From CAZSIA01 sp045126355 (lineage in GTDB: Bacteria; Bacillota_I; Bacilli_A; Acholeplasmatales; Anaeroplasmataceae), in NCBI GenBank assembly GCA_045126355.1, contig JBGVOE010000050.1:1-28015 (forward strand): 28,015 nt of DNA. The letters are read 5' to 3'. The translations under genes were made by a program, and so were the position numbers. How positions within the stretch are numbered: position 1 is the stretch's first letter; each line of letters starts with the position of its first letter. A model generated the notes under the pieces. It was not told the DNA's origin. It saw nothing but the letters and a program-made list of their open reading frames with translations, and made no database searches. Positions 14,290 through 22,415 of this stretch are shown here, piece after piece.

Positions 14290-17264
14290 TATAGTTCTTT
14301 TGCTTTAGATAGTTGTAATTGTATATTATCTTCTCTCATACGTCCAAGACCATTAAGTAAAACTAACTTCTTAGATGTAAAGATAAATTTATAGTCTTTA
14401 TAAACTTCACTAAATACAACAACATCTAAATATTGATTATTACAATCTAAGGTGACAAATGCCATTTCTTCACCTTTTTTTGTTGTGACTTTTTTAACAC
14501 GTTTAATTATACCAATAACATTATATTTCTTACCAGAAGTCATGTTTTTTGGTAGTGTTGCTTTATATAACGCTACATATTTATCATAATCATTAAATAA
14601 ATCATATTTTAATGTAAATCCTAATGCAGCTATTTCTTTATCACGTAATTCATCAATACCAAATTCTTCTGTATCAATAATTGCTTCTTCTTTAGAAATA
14701 TATAAATCATATTCACTATCACTGTTTTGTAGTAAATAAGAATGAGCATAACCAAATGAATCAAAGAATGAAGCATTTATTAAATTTTCAAGCATTCTAG
14801 AATTTACTTCTTTATTCATACGTTTCTTAAAGTCAAAGAAATCAATAAATAAACCATTTCTTCGCTCTTCGATAATCTTCTTAGCTACAACTCCGCCAAT
14901 TGAGTGAACTGAATTAATTGGCATTAATAAGTTATTATTATCTATTACGAAATAGTTTTTACTTTTATTAACATCAGGATTAATTACATTAATTCCTTTT
15001 GCTTTTGCATATTTAATATAATTAGCTAATTCACTATCATTACCTATAACGTTATTTAATAATTTAGAAATAAATACATTAAAGTAATTAGTTTTTAAAT
15101 AAGCCATCTGATAAGAAAATATTGCGTAAGCTACAGTATGTGAACGGTTAAAACCGTAATCAGCAAACTTAGCAATATAATCATATATTTCATTTGCAAC
15201 TTTAGCATCGTAACCATTGTTTACTGAATGATTAACAAACTTTTCTCTTTCACTATCTAAAACTTCTTTCCTCTTTTTAGATACCGCTCTTCTTAATACA
15301 TCAGCCTCACCTAATGAATATCCCGCAAACACTTGAGCAATTCTCATAATTTGTTCTTGATAAATAATAATTCCATAAGTATCTTTTAAAATTGGTTCTA
15401 ATAAAGGATGAAGATAGTTAAATTCCTCACCATGTTTACGTTTGATATATGTATCAATATTATCCATTGGTCCTGGTCGATAAAGAGCCAAAATAGCTAC
15501 TAAATCTTCAAAATGAGTAGGCTTCATCTTCTTAATTACATTAGTAATACCACTACTTTCTAATTGGAAAATTCCTAATGTATCACCTTGTTGAAGTAAA
15601 GAGAAAGTCTTATCATCATCAAATGGTATTTTTCTAATATCAAATAATGGATCACTTTTTTTAATTTCAGTTATCATATCATAAACTAAACTTAGGTTTC
15701 TAATACCTAAAAAGTCCATTTTAAGAAGTCCTAATTGTTCAAGATCTGCTGCTTCTAACTGTGATTGATACATATTATTAATTCCCATTCTTAAAGGAAC
15801 TGAATTAATTAACGATCTACTAGATAAAATAATACCAGCGGCATGTGTTGAGATATGTCTAGGTAATCCTTCAATCTTTTTGGCAATCATAATTAATTCA
15901 ATAAGTTCAGGATGGCTTCCTAACTCATTCATTATTTCTTCATGAGTTGCTTTTCGCTCTAATAACTCAATAATCGTTTCAATATATTTAGTATCATATC
16001 CATTTATTCTAAATAAATCTCTAACAGATGATTTTAATTGAAAAGTTCCAAATGCACTAATATAACAGACATGTTCCATTCCATATTTTTCTTTAACATA
16101 ATTAATAATAAAATCACGTTTGTCATCTGGGAAATCGACGTCAATATCTGGCATTGAAATACGTTCTGGATTTAAAAATCTTTCAAATAATAAATTATAT
16201 TCAATCGGATCTAAGTCCGTAATTCCTAAAGAATAAGCAACTAAACTACCAGGCGCAGAACCACGGCCTACACCAACTAAAATATTATTGTTTTTAGCAA
16301 ATTTAACAAAATCCCATACAATTAAGAAGTAATCTTCATATCCCATTTTCTTAATAACAGAAAGCTCATATTCTAATCTTTCTTTATATAAATCATACTC
16401 TTTATTTGTACCACTTAATCTTTTTGTTAATCCTTTATTACATAAAAGTGATAAATAATCATAACTACCTATATTAGCTTTATTTGGAAATTTTGGTAGT
16501 GGATATCCCTCTTCTATAATATCGGAAGAAATGCTATCAACAACTTTTTCTAAGTTAATAAAGATATTATCAAATTCCCTAAATTCAGTTAACAATTCAT
16601 CTTTTGTTTTTAGATGAAAATCATCTATACTAAGTCCCTGTTTTGATTCACCTATTTTTAAAAGTGACATATAAACGATATCATCTTCTTCTTTAAGATA
16701 TGAACATTTAGCGACTGGTAAAACATTTAATTTATATTCTTTAATTATTTTAACTAAGTCATCACAAATTGATTCATAAATAAAACTAGATGGCATTACA
16801 CCTAAATAAAACTCATTACATAAGTTCATTATTCTATCTAATTCAATAAACGCATCTTCATATCTTTGTAAAAAAATTAATTGATCAAAATCGCTATTAA
16901 TAACACTTGTAACTAGAAATAATCCTTCACTATGTTCTTTAATAAATGAATCTTCAACAATTCCATTTACTTCTTGTTGTGTTGAAATAGCTAAAAGATT
17001 TTGATATCCAATTTTATTTTTAGCATACAATAAAACACAATTTTTATTTTCAAGTGTTGAATTAATTTTTACTTCTAATCCAATTACAGGTTTGATATTA
17101 TTAGCCTTACATTTTTTATAAAACTTATAATGACCATGCATATTAGGGTCAGTTATAGTCAAAAAAGAAAACTCATTTGAAACTCCGTGATTAATATAAT
17201 CATCTAAGTGAATGGCGTTTTCTAATATTGAATATTCAGTTTGTCCATATACAAAACCAATCAT
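14289..17264 (-). CDS. dnaE: DNA polymerase III subunit alpha, DnaE type
   Basis: Replicative C-family polymerase; in Bacillota that also carry PolC, DnaE extends primers. The start at 17264 (991 residues) has AAAGGTGG eight bases upstream; an in-frame GTG at 17276 lies inside that site. Domains in order: PHP-like (1-200), palm with catalytic D373 and D375 (PDIDVD) and D517 (KMDFLG), GRGSAPGS loop, fingers, helix-hairpin-helix region, and a C-terminal OB fold (about 905-985). It lacks the 3'-5' exonuclease insert of PolC. The PHP metal ligands are mostly gone: the expected H-x-H before YS reads YGQTEYS, and ITDH reads ITDP, so the domain is probably structural only. At 991 residues it is short for DnaE (commonly about 1,050-1,160), ending soon after the OB fold. 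It stands downstream of the surface-protein gene with its own promoter. Confidence 0.93.
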   Translation of the reverse strand: MIGFVYGQTEYSILENAIHLDDYINHGVSNEFSFLTITDPNMHGHYKFYKKCKANNIKPVIGLEVKINSTLENKNCVLLYAKNKIGYQNLLAISTQQEVNGIVEDSFIKEHSEGLFLVTSVINSDFDQLIFLQRYEDAFIELDRIMNLCNEFYLGVMPSSFIYESICDDLVKIIKEYKLNVLPVAKCSYLKEEDDIVYMSLLKIGESKQGLSIDDFHLKTKDELLTEFREFDNIFINLEKVVDSISSDIIEEGYPLPKFPNKANIGSYDYLSLLCNKGLTKRLSGTNKEYDLYKERLEYELSVIKKMGYEDYFLIVWDFVKFAKNNNILVGVGRGSAPGSLVAYSLGITDLDPIEYNLLFERFLNPERISMPDIDVDFPDDKRDFIINYVKEKYGMEHVCYISAFGTFQLKSSVRDLFRINGYDTKYIETIIELLERKATHEEIMNELGSHPELIELIMIAKKIEGLPRHISTHAAGIILSSRSLINSVPLRMGINNMYQSQLEAADLEQLGLLKMDFLGIRNLSLVYDMITEIKKSDPLFDIRKIPFDDDKTFSLLQQGDTLGIFQLESSGITNVIKKMKPTHFEDLVAILALYRPGPMDNIDTYIKRKHGEEFNYLHPLLEPILKDTYGIIIYQEQIMRIAQVFAGYSLGEADVLRRAVSKKRKEVLDSEREKFVNHSVNNGYDAKVANEIYDYIAKFADYGFNRSHTVAYAIFSYQMAYLKTNYFNVFISKLLNNVIGNDSELANYIKYAKAKGINVINPDVNKSKNYFVIDNNNLLMPINSVHSIGGVVAKKIIEERRNGLFIDFFDFKKRMNKEVNSRMLENLINASFFDSFGYAHSYLLQNSDSEYDLYISKEEAIIDTEEFGIDELRDKEIAALGFTLKYDLFNDYDKYVALYKATLPKNMTSGKKYNVIGIIKRVKKVTTKKGEEMAFVTLDCNNQYLDVVVFSEVYKDYKFIFTSKKLVLLNGLGRMREDNIQLQLSKAKEL

Positions 17265-17280
17265 TATAAATTCCACCTTT

Positions 17281-17301
17281 TATGTTATAGATTATAACAT
17301 A
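17281..17301. promoter_or_regulatory. dnaE promoter embedded in a palindrome
   Basis: On the minus strand TATGTTATA and TATAACATA are perfect 9-bp arms separated by ATC. The left arm plus spacer contains an extended -10, TGTTATAAT (17291-17299). A protein bound to the palindrome would block transcription of dnaE. The shape resembles a PerR/Fur box but the arm spacing is two bases short of the 7-1-7 PerR consensus. No good -35 is seen and no T-tract follows, so it is not a terminator. Confidence 0.5.
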
Positions 17302-17316
17302 GCATGAGGTTAAACT

Positions 17317-18762
17317 CTAGTAGTTATTTCTTTTCTTTTTAATAACAACAAAAGTGGCACAACCAGCTAAAATGATAACAACTACCCCACCAATAATTAA
17401 ATATAGAATAAAATTATAATTATTTGAGTTATTATTTTCTATATTATCACTAACTTCATCAAAGACAATGACACTTATTAGCTTTTCACTATATATTCCA
17501 CTTGTATTAAAGCAAGTATATTTAATCTCATATGTACCGCATCTATTAATATCAAAATCATTAGCCTCAACACTTAATCTTTTAATAACAAGAGCGTCAT
17601 ATTTATCATAAACAGTAACTAAAGAAAGTAAATCAACATCACTACCAACCATAACTTCTACTATATCTTCACCTATTATTTCAGGTCCAATAAATTCTCT
17701 AAGTTTAACTAATAGTACCTCTTTATTTTTATTATCATTTTCATCTTTAACACTATAATAGATATAATAATCCGCAACATTTTCTTTTAGCATACTATAA
17801 TCAATTACTAATTCTAAATTATCATTACTACTATAATTATCTTTTAAACTAAAAATAAAATCATAAAAAAATTCGTAATTATAACTACTAAATAAAGCAA
17901 CATCTAATTCTATTTCTTTAGTAGCTAAAATTAAGATTGGAGCTTCCTCATCAACCACCAAGACATCCATCTTCATAGTTATTTCATTGAAAGAATAATC
18001 TTTAACACGTAAAGTTATTTCTTGATTACCTAAAATAGAGGTATCTAGTCCACTTATATCTAATCTATGTGTAATATCATTATCATAGTCATCTTTACAC
18101 AAAAAATATTCGCTTAAATTAACTTCTTCTTTATATGAAAACTTTAGTGGTTTTAACACAAAAATATTAGGTTTGTTTTGATCAACAATCTTAACAAAAA
18201 AGTCCTCACTTATTTCATTACCATATAAATCAATAGCCGTTATAGTTGCGGGATAGGTCCCTCTAACATTATAAACTACATTACTATCATCTAAAATTAT
18301 TTCAATTTCATCAATTTTACAAGTATCATCTGTAACGCTGTAATAGTTAATATGTTCTAATCTATAACCGTATTCTACTTCTATAATTTGGCTATTAAGT
18401 TTAATTATAGGACTAGTTACATCAATAACATGAAATACAATAGGAACCTCACTATAAGCGTAATGAGTTTTACTAATTGCTTTGTAATAAACAGTATAAT
18501 CACCTATTTTATTTGTTAGGACAGTTGAGTAAGATGAACAGTTAACTTCTTTCTCTACCGTAAAGTCAAAAGACTCTTTCCCATCAACATAAAGTTTAAC
18601 AATATAATCATCCTTATATTCTTCTAAATCAGAATAAATAGGAACATTTATATCCTTTTTTTCCCATACAAAATAAGCATTACTCGCATTTGTTTTAACA
18701 GTAAAAACATTTAGTAATATCAAAACTATACATAACAATAATCCTTTAAATAATTTAAACAT
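17317..18762 (-). CDS. surface protein with Ig-like (DUF5011-type) repeats and C-terminal anchor helix
   Basis: Secreted and membrane-anchored protein of 481 residues. A signal peptide covers about 1-27 (ends near TNAS). About four beta-sandwich repeats follow between 90 and 430, each with the phrase for ends of bacterial Ig/cadherin-like domains (DVTSPIIKL, DQNKPNIFV, DEEAPILIL, FIGPEIIGE) and the DxYGN or DENDN motif. A low-complexity Asn linker precedes a transmembrane helix (about 450-474) and the positive tail KKKRNNY. There is no LPxTG sorting signal, so it stays in the membrane. Role may be adhesion or cell-envelope structure; the ligand is unknown. The start has no Shine-Dalgarno and lies inside the last codons of the preceding small ORF, implying coupled translation. 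Confidence 0.7.
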   Translation of the reverse strand: MFKLFKGLLLCIVLILLNVFTVKTNASNAYFVWEKKDINVPIYSDLEEYKDDYIVKLYVDGKESFDFTVEKEVNCSSYSTVLTNKIGDYTVYYKAISKTHYAYSEVPIVFHVIDVTSPIIKLNSQIIEVEYGYRLEHINYYSVTDDTCKIDEIEIILDDSNVVYNVRGTYPATITAIDLYGNEISEDFFVKIVDQNKPNIFVLKPLKFSYKEEVNLSEYFLCKDDYDNDITHRLDISGLDTSILGNQEITLRVKDYSFNEITMKMDVLVVDEEAPILILATKEIELDVALFSSYNYEFFYDFIFSLKDNYSSNDNLELVIDYSMLKENVADYYIYYSVKDENDNKNKEVLLVKLREFIGPEIIGEDIVEVMVGSDVDLLSLVTVYDKYDALVIKRLSVEANDFDINRCGTYEIKYTCFNTSGIYSEKLISVIVFDEVSDNIENNNSNNYNFILYLIIGGVVVIILAGCATFVVIKKKRNNY

Positions 18763-18962
18763 ACTTTAAATAAAAAGCTTGAATATCTTTCTATTTGTTT
18801 TAAATCTTCATTAAAATAGTTATTTTTATAATGTTTAAGCACCTCAATATAATCTAAAAGTGCTATATACCCTTCTAAGTTAACATCATCAATTTTATAA
18901 AATCCATATTCTTTAGTTAAATCAAATATTAATATTGTATCTATAATAACTAAAGCAAACAT
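18726..18962 (-). CDS. small overlapping ORF, or frameshifted end of the XRE regulator
   Basis: From the ATG at 18962 this encodes 78 residues, rich in aromatic and helix-forming residues (starts FALVIIDTILIFD, ends YLKDYCYV). It overlaps the stop of the XRE regulator gene by 13 bases and the start of the surface-protein gene by 37 bases. There is no strong ribosome-binding site (only GTGG before the ATG). One extra A in the run GGAAAATG would join the regulator frame directly to this one, making a ~460-residue protein. It could thus be a true small gene translated by coupling, or the tail of the regulator after an indel or sequencing error. The helical character resembles the TPR-like C-terminus of Rgg-type regulators. 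I have no homologue in mind. Confidence 0.45.
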   Translation of the reverse strand: MFALVIIDTILIFDLTKEYGFYKIDDVNLEGYIALLDYIEVLKHYKNNYFNEDLKQIERYSSFLFKVCLNYLKDYCYV

Positions 18963-20122
18963 TTTCCACACTTACTTAACATTTCAAAATACTTACCATT
19001 CATAATTGCCACAGCCTTATATTTTCCTGCTGTAAATGAAATTTGTGTTAATTTAACTAATAACATTTTATATAACATTCCATCATTATTTTTTAAAGCA
19101 GTTGGTGCGGCTACATTAATAATATAATTTGCTAAATCAGTGTCTGAAGCACTATTAATTAAATTACAATAATTAGCAATCAAAATCTCATTTGCATTTA
19201 ATTTATTCAGTTGCAATGCATTATAAATGTTTTCCGCTTTTGCATAATCTTTTTTTGCTGTAGCGATTAATAAAGCTTCAAAATTTGTAGGATTATATCT
19301 ACTTAATAATAAGTCTAATTCACTAAAATCTTTATTAATTAAACAATACTCTAACTTAAGATTATCTTTTAAAGTCTTTTTTAAAGTTAGTGGTATTGTA
19401 TGATTCTTTCTTACTAATGTTTCAATTAATAAATCATACATCTCATCATTTGAATAATTAAATAATGATGAATATCTTTTACTATATTCATGATAAGCTA
19501 AGGTAGGATTTTCTAATCCAAATTTACTGATTGCGATAAATAATTCTTTTGACGCTAATGCCAATAAATATTCATTTTTACAAAAATTCATATTGTTATA
19601 AAGGTTAAATACTTCTGGATAATTTAATCTTCTATTTTCAAAAATCATTGATAAACAATTATAAATATAAAAATCATTATCATTTAAATTTTCTTTAATA
19701 ATATAAATTGAATTTAATAAACCTTCCACAATATTATAATGATAATACATCATCTCATAAATGATTTTAATAAAACTCACCTTATAATTATCAAAAGTAT
19801 AAACCTTACTATAAATTTGTCCAATTTTGTTTCGATCGTTCCAAAAGAATGCCTCAACAGTTTGTTCTATTAATTTATCAACATTAAGTAAGGTATCTAA
19901 CTCTTCACTTGTAATTCCTTGTTCTTCACATAATTCTTTTAAAACACTATACTTTGGAATTATTTTTCCATTTTCAATTTTTGATATATAACTTACACTA
20001 CATATCCCACTCATATTAACAAGTGTCTGAGATTGATTTATTCTCCTTCTTTTAAGCTCTGCCCCAATAATCTTAACAGTCTCTTTACTTAAATTTTGTA
20101 TATTATATTCTACTACTTGCAT
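18950..20122 (-). CDS. XRE-family transcriptional regulator with TPR-like C-terminus
   Basis: DNA-binding regulator of 390 residues. An N-terminal Cro/CI-type helix-turn-helix (about 15-72) includes ELKRRRINQSQTLVNMSG and SVSYISKIENGKIIPK, with the usual SKIENG phrase. The rest (about 85-390) is all-helical and looks like the TPR repeats of Rgg/PlcR-type peptide-sensing regulators, longer than typical Rgg (about 280-300). Its start has AAGGAGATAAC a few bases upstream. The last residues KCGKCLL end abruptly at a TAG and a related helical frame continues at once in another phase (see the small ORF). If it acts as a local regulator, the surface protein next to it is the natural target. The peptide partner, if any, is not visible. 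Confidence 0.75.
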   Translation of the reverse strand: MQVVEYNIQNLSKETVKIIGAELKRRRINQSQTLVNMSGICSVSYISKIENGKIIPKYSVLKELCEEQGITSEELDTLLNVDKLIEQTVEAFFWNDRNKIGQIYSKVYTFDNYKVSFIKIIYEMMYYHYNIVEGLLNSIYIIKENLNDNDFYIYNCLSMIFENRRLNYPEVFNLYNNMNFCKNEYLLALASKELFIAISKFGLENPTLAYHEYSKRYSSLFNYSNDEMYDLLIETLVRKNHTIPLTLKKTLKDNLKLEYCLINKDFSELDLLLSRYNPTNFEALLIATAKKDYAKAENIYNALQLNKLNANEILIANYCNLINSASDTDLANYIINVAAPTALKNNDGMLYKMLLVKLTQISFTAGKYKAVAIMNGKYFEMLSKCGKCLL

Positions 20123-20220
20123 TTTGTTATCTCCTTAATAATTCTTTACTTTTATAATAAATGAGGATGATAAACAAAGCCCGATAAATCAAGTTTTCTC
20201 AAAAAAGAAAAATTCCAAAG

Positions 20221-20403
20221 TTATTTTTCCTTATTTTTATATAAAATCATTGCACTAAAGGAAAATAATTGTTCATTTCCTGCATAAAAATGACTTGTCT
20301 GATAAAAGATATTTACCATTTCTACCTTTTCATCAGCTAAAAAGTCATTAATCGCTTCTTCTAAATCTACTTCATGTTCAAAATCAAATATTTTTACATT
20401 CAT
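20221..20403 (-). CDS. Cse60-like sporulation protein
   Basis: Sixty residues resembling Cse60 of Bacillus subtilis, a small mother-cell sporulation protein of unknown function: VKIFDFEHEVDLEEAINDFL at the start and FSFSAMILY near the end match the family pattern (KxFDExHExDLExxxNxWL..., FSAxILY). The length is the same as the family. AGGTGAAG gives a good ribosome-binding site. It lies between the XRE regulator and the nth terminator and is monocistronic or read with the regulator. Its presence hints at a sporulating ancestor or organism; some non-sporulating Bacillota also keep a copy. Confidence 0.7.
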   Translation of the reverse strand: MNVKIFDFEHEVDLEEAINDFLADEKVEMVNIFYQTSHFYAGNEQLFSFSAMILYKNKEK

Positions 20404-20436
20404 TTCTCTTCACCTAGAAAAAGTATCCCACAAAAA

Positions 20437-20466
20437 TAAAAAAAATATTGTCAGTAATTACAATAT
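20437..20466 (-). terminator. terminator of the dnaD-nth operon
   Basis: On the minus strand ATATTGT (in the last codons of nth) pairs with ACAATAT over an 8-base loop, followed by seven Ts. The nth stop codon lies within the hairpin. Confidence 0.75.
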
Positions 20467-21056
20467 CTTTTTAATTTACATTTCATACATTCTGGATTTT
20501 TTGCCTTACAAAAATAACGGCCAAAGAAGATAAATTGATGATGTAATTTTATCCAATCATTATCTTTAAAAAACTTCTTTAAATCTTCTTCAATTTTGAT
20601 TGGATTAGGACTTTCTGATATTCCTAAACGATTACTAACCCTACTTACATGTGTATCAACCGCAAAGGCTTGAATTTTTAATCCTTCAGCCATATAAACA
20701 TTAGCGGTTTTTACTCCTACTCCAGGAAGAGTGATTAATTCTTCTTTTGTGCTAGGAATTTCTTCACTATATTTTTCAATTAGACATTTAGCTGTTTCAA
20801 TAATATTTTTTGCTTTATTGTTAGCTAGTCCTAAAGGGGTTAATATTTTTATTACATCATTAATGTTAGCTTCCGCTAAATCTTTAATTGTTTTATATTT
20901 TTCAAATAATATCGGTGTTATACTATTTACTTTATTATCAGTAGTTTGAGCACTTAAAATAATCGCGATTAATAACTGGAATTTAGTTTTATATGTTAAT
21001 TCACAATGAGCGTTAGGAAAAAGCTCATCTAAAAATAATAATATTTCTTCTCTCAT
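20451..21056 (-). CDS. nth: endonuclease III
   Basis: Bifunctional DNA glycosylase/AP lyase that removes oxidised pyrimidines in base-excision repair. The 201 residues match the family: helix-hairpin-helix LPGVGVKTANV with catalytic lysine K116, catalytic D134 in VDTHVSR, and a [4Fe-4S] loop C183-x6-C190-x2-C193-x5-C199 near the C-terminus. Its start overlaps the dnaD stop by one base (TAATG), the same pairing as in Bacillus. The stop codon is TGA, which shows that UGA is read as stop in this genome. Confidence 0.95.
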   Translation of the reverse strand: MREEILLFLDELFPNAHCELTYKTKFQLLIAIILSAQTTDNKVNSITPILFEKYKTIKDLAEANINDVIKILTPLGLANNKAKNIIETAKCLIEKYSEEIPSTKEELITLPGVGVKTANVYMAEGLKIQAFAVDTHVSRVSNRLGISESPNPIKIEEDLKKFFKDNDWIKLHHQFIFFGRYFCKAKNPECMKCKLKRYCNY

Positions 21057-21688
21057 TATCTTATTTTACGATAAAAATCATTTAATAATTTAGTTTGTGC
21101 TTCATTTAAAACTACTTCATCTTCGCTACTATCTTTTTTAATAGCCGCTAAACAAGAATCTATATATTTTATATTTAATTTATTAGCGCCAACCGCTAAA
21201 GCTAAGGCTTTTTTAATATCTTCTTTCTTCTCACCTTTTTGACTCCAATCAACTACAACTTGTAGTTCAAGAGGTGTTAATTGACGTTTAAAAGTTTCTT
21301 CTAATAAATTAATAATCTCTTTGATTTCATCTTGATTTTCTTCAGCTTCTTTGCTTCTCATTTCATTATAAAAGTAATCTTCGATAAACTTAATACATTC
21401 ATTAAGATTAAATGATTCTTTTGTTTTACCTTGTTTTGTTGTTTCTAAATCAAGTGAAACTAAACCACGATTAAATAATCCATTTAATACATTAGAACAT
21501 TCTGTTAAAGACATACTCATTCTTTTTGCTAATGTAGTTACGCTGATTGTTGCTTGATTATTTTTAAGCATTTCAAATAATTTTAATAAAACAACAAATT
21601 CTAATTCAGATAAACCAAAATTATGATAATTTTCAAGTAATAGTTTATTAACATTTACATATCCTTTTTGAATCAAATATTTAAGCAT
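21056..21688 (-). CDS. dnaD: DnaD-family replication initiation protein
   Basis: Primosome protein that helps load the replicative helicase at origins and restart sites in Bacillota. The 210-residue product has an N-terminal winged helix (about 20-105, with LSELEFVVLLKLFEM and TISVTTLAKRMSMS) and a C-terminal DnaD/DnaB_2 domain (about 120-195). The domain ends in NIKYIDSCLAAI, close to the family's YIDxxLxxW signature, but the final Trp is missing. Coupled to nth downstream. A GTTGGAG ribosome-binding site is present, and a TATAAT (21707-21712, minus) just upstream could be its -10, giving a very short leader; the preceding rnc terminator makes a separate promoter likely. Confidence 0.88.
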   Translation of the reverse strand: MLKYLIQKGYVNVNKLLLENYHNFGLSELEFVVLLKLFEMLKNNQATISVTTLAKRMSMSLTECSNVLNGLFNRGLVSLDLETTKQGKTKESFNLNECIKFIEDYFYNEMRSKEAEENQDEIKEIINLLEETFKRQLTPLELQVVVDWSQKGEKKEDIKKALALAVGANKLNIKYIDSCLAAIKKDSSEDEVVLNEAQTKLLNDFYRKIR

Positions 21689-21721
21689 ATTTTCAACTCC
21701 AACCTAATTATATGATATTAA

Positions 21722-21748
21722 AATGAGACAAAAATATATTGTCTCATT
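21722..21748 (-). terminator. terminator of plsX-rnc
   Basis: AATGAGACAA and TTGTCTCATT form a perfect 10-bp stem with a 7-base loop; on the minus strand it is followed by TTTTAATA. It begins at the rnc stop codon and separates rnc from the dnaD-nth operon. The T-tract is short but the stem is strong. Confidence 0.75.
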
Positions 21749-22415
21749 ATTTGTAACATTTATTTAAAGCTTCTTTTGCGGCATTTTGTTCCGCTTCTTT
21801 TTTTGTTTTTCCTACTCCCTTACCTAATACAACACCATTTTCCATTTTAACTAATGCTTCAAATGTTTTATTATGAGCAGGTCCACTTTCACTTATAATT
21901 TCATATTGTAGTGACATACGATCAGTTCTAACTAATTCTTGTAATTTAGTTTTATAATCTTGAATTATATTAACTTCATCAATATAAGGTAATACTAATC
22001 GTTCAAAAACTTCTAATGCTTTTTTAAAACCTAAATCAACATAAACTGCACCTAAAATTGCTTCAAATGCATCGGCAATCATTGATGCACGGTATCTTCC
22101 GCCTTTTAATTCTTCACCATGACCAAGTAATAAGTACTGGCTTAAATTAAACTTTTCTGCATAAATAACTAAAGCTTCTTCACAAACAGATTGAGCACGA
22201 CGTTTAGTCATATCACCTTCATCAAAACTACGATATTTATCATAAAGATAAGTACTCATAGCTAACTCAATAACAGCATCTCCTAAATACTCTAATCTTT
22301 GATTGTGAGGAGTAAAGTTTTCATTAGCATAACTAGGATGTGTTAATGCTTCTTTAAGCAAAGAGATATCATTAAATTTAACTCCTAGTATTTCTTGCAA
22401 TTTATTCAGTTTCAT
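21747..22415 (-). CDS. rnc: ribonuclease III
   Basis: Double-strand-specific RNase that processes rRNA and other structured transcripts. The start at 22415 (222 residues) is preferred: AGGA lies seven to eight bases upstream, while in-frame ATGs at 22424 and 22448 lack spacing or a site. The endonuclease domain has NQRLEYLGD (38-46) with E42 and D46, and ADAFEAILG with D115 and E118. The first acidic residue of the signature (usually NERLEFLGD) is Gln39, a substitution seen in some homologues. The dsRNA-binding domain is 152-221. It overlaps the plsX end by 14 bases, so it is coupled. acpP and smc/ftsY, usual neighbours in Bacillota, are not here. Confidence 0.95.
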   Translation of the reverse strand: MKLNKLQEILGVKFNDISLLKEALTHPSYANENFTPHNQRLEYLGDAVIELAMSTYLYDKYRSFDEGDMTKRRAQSVCEEALVIYAEKFNLSQYLLLGHGEELKGGRYRASMIADAFEAILGAVYVDLGFKKALEVFERLVLPYIDEVNIIQDYKTKLQELVRTDRMSLQYEIISESGPAHNKTFEALVKMENGVVLGKGVGKTKKEAEQNAAKEALNKCYK

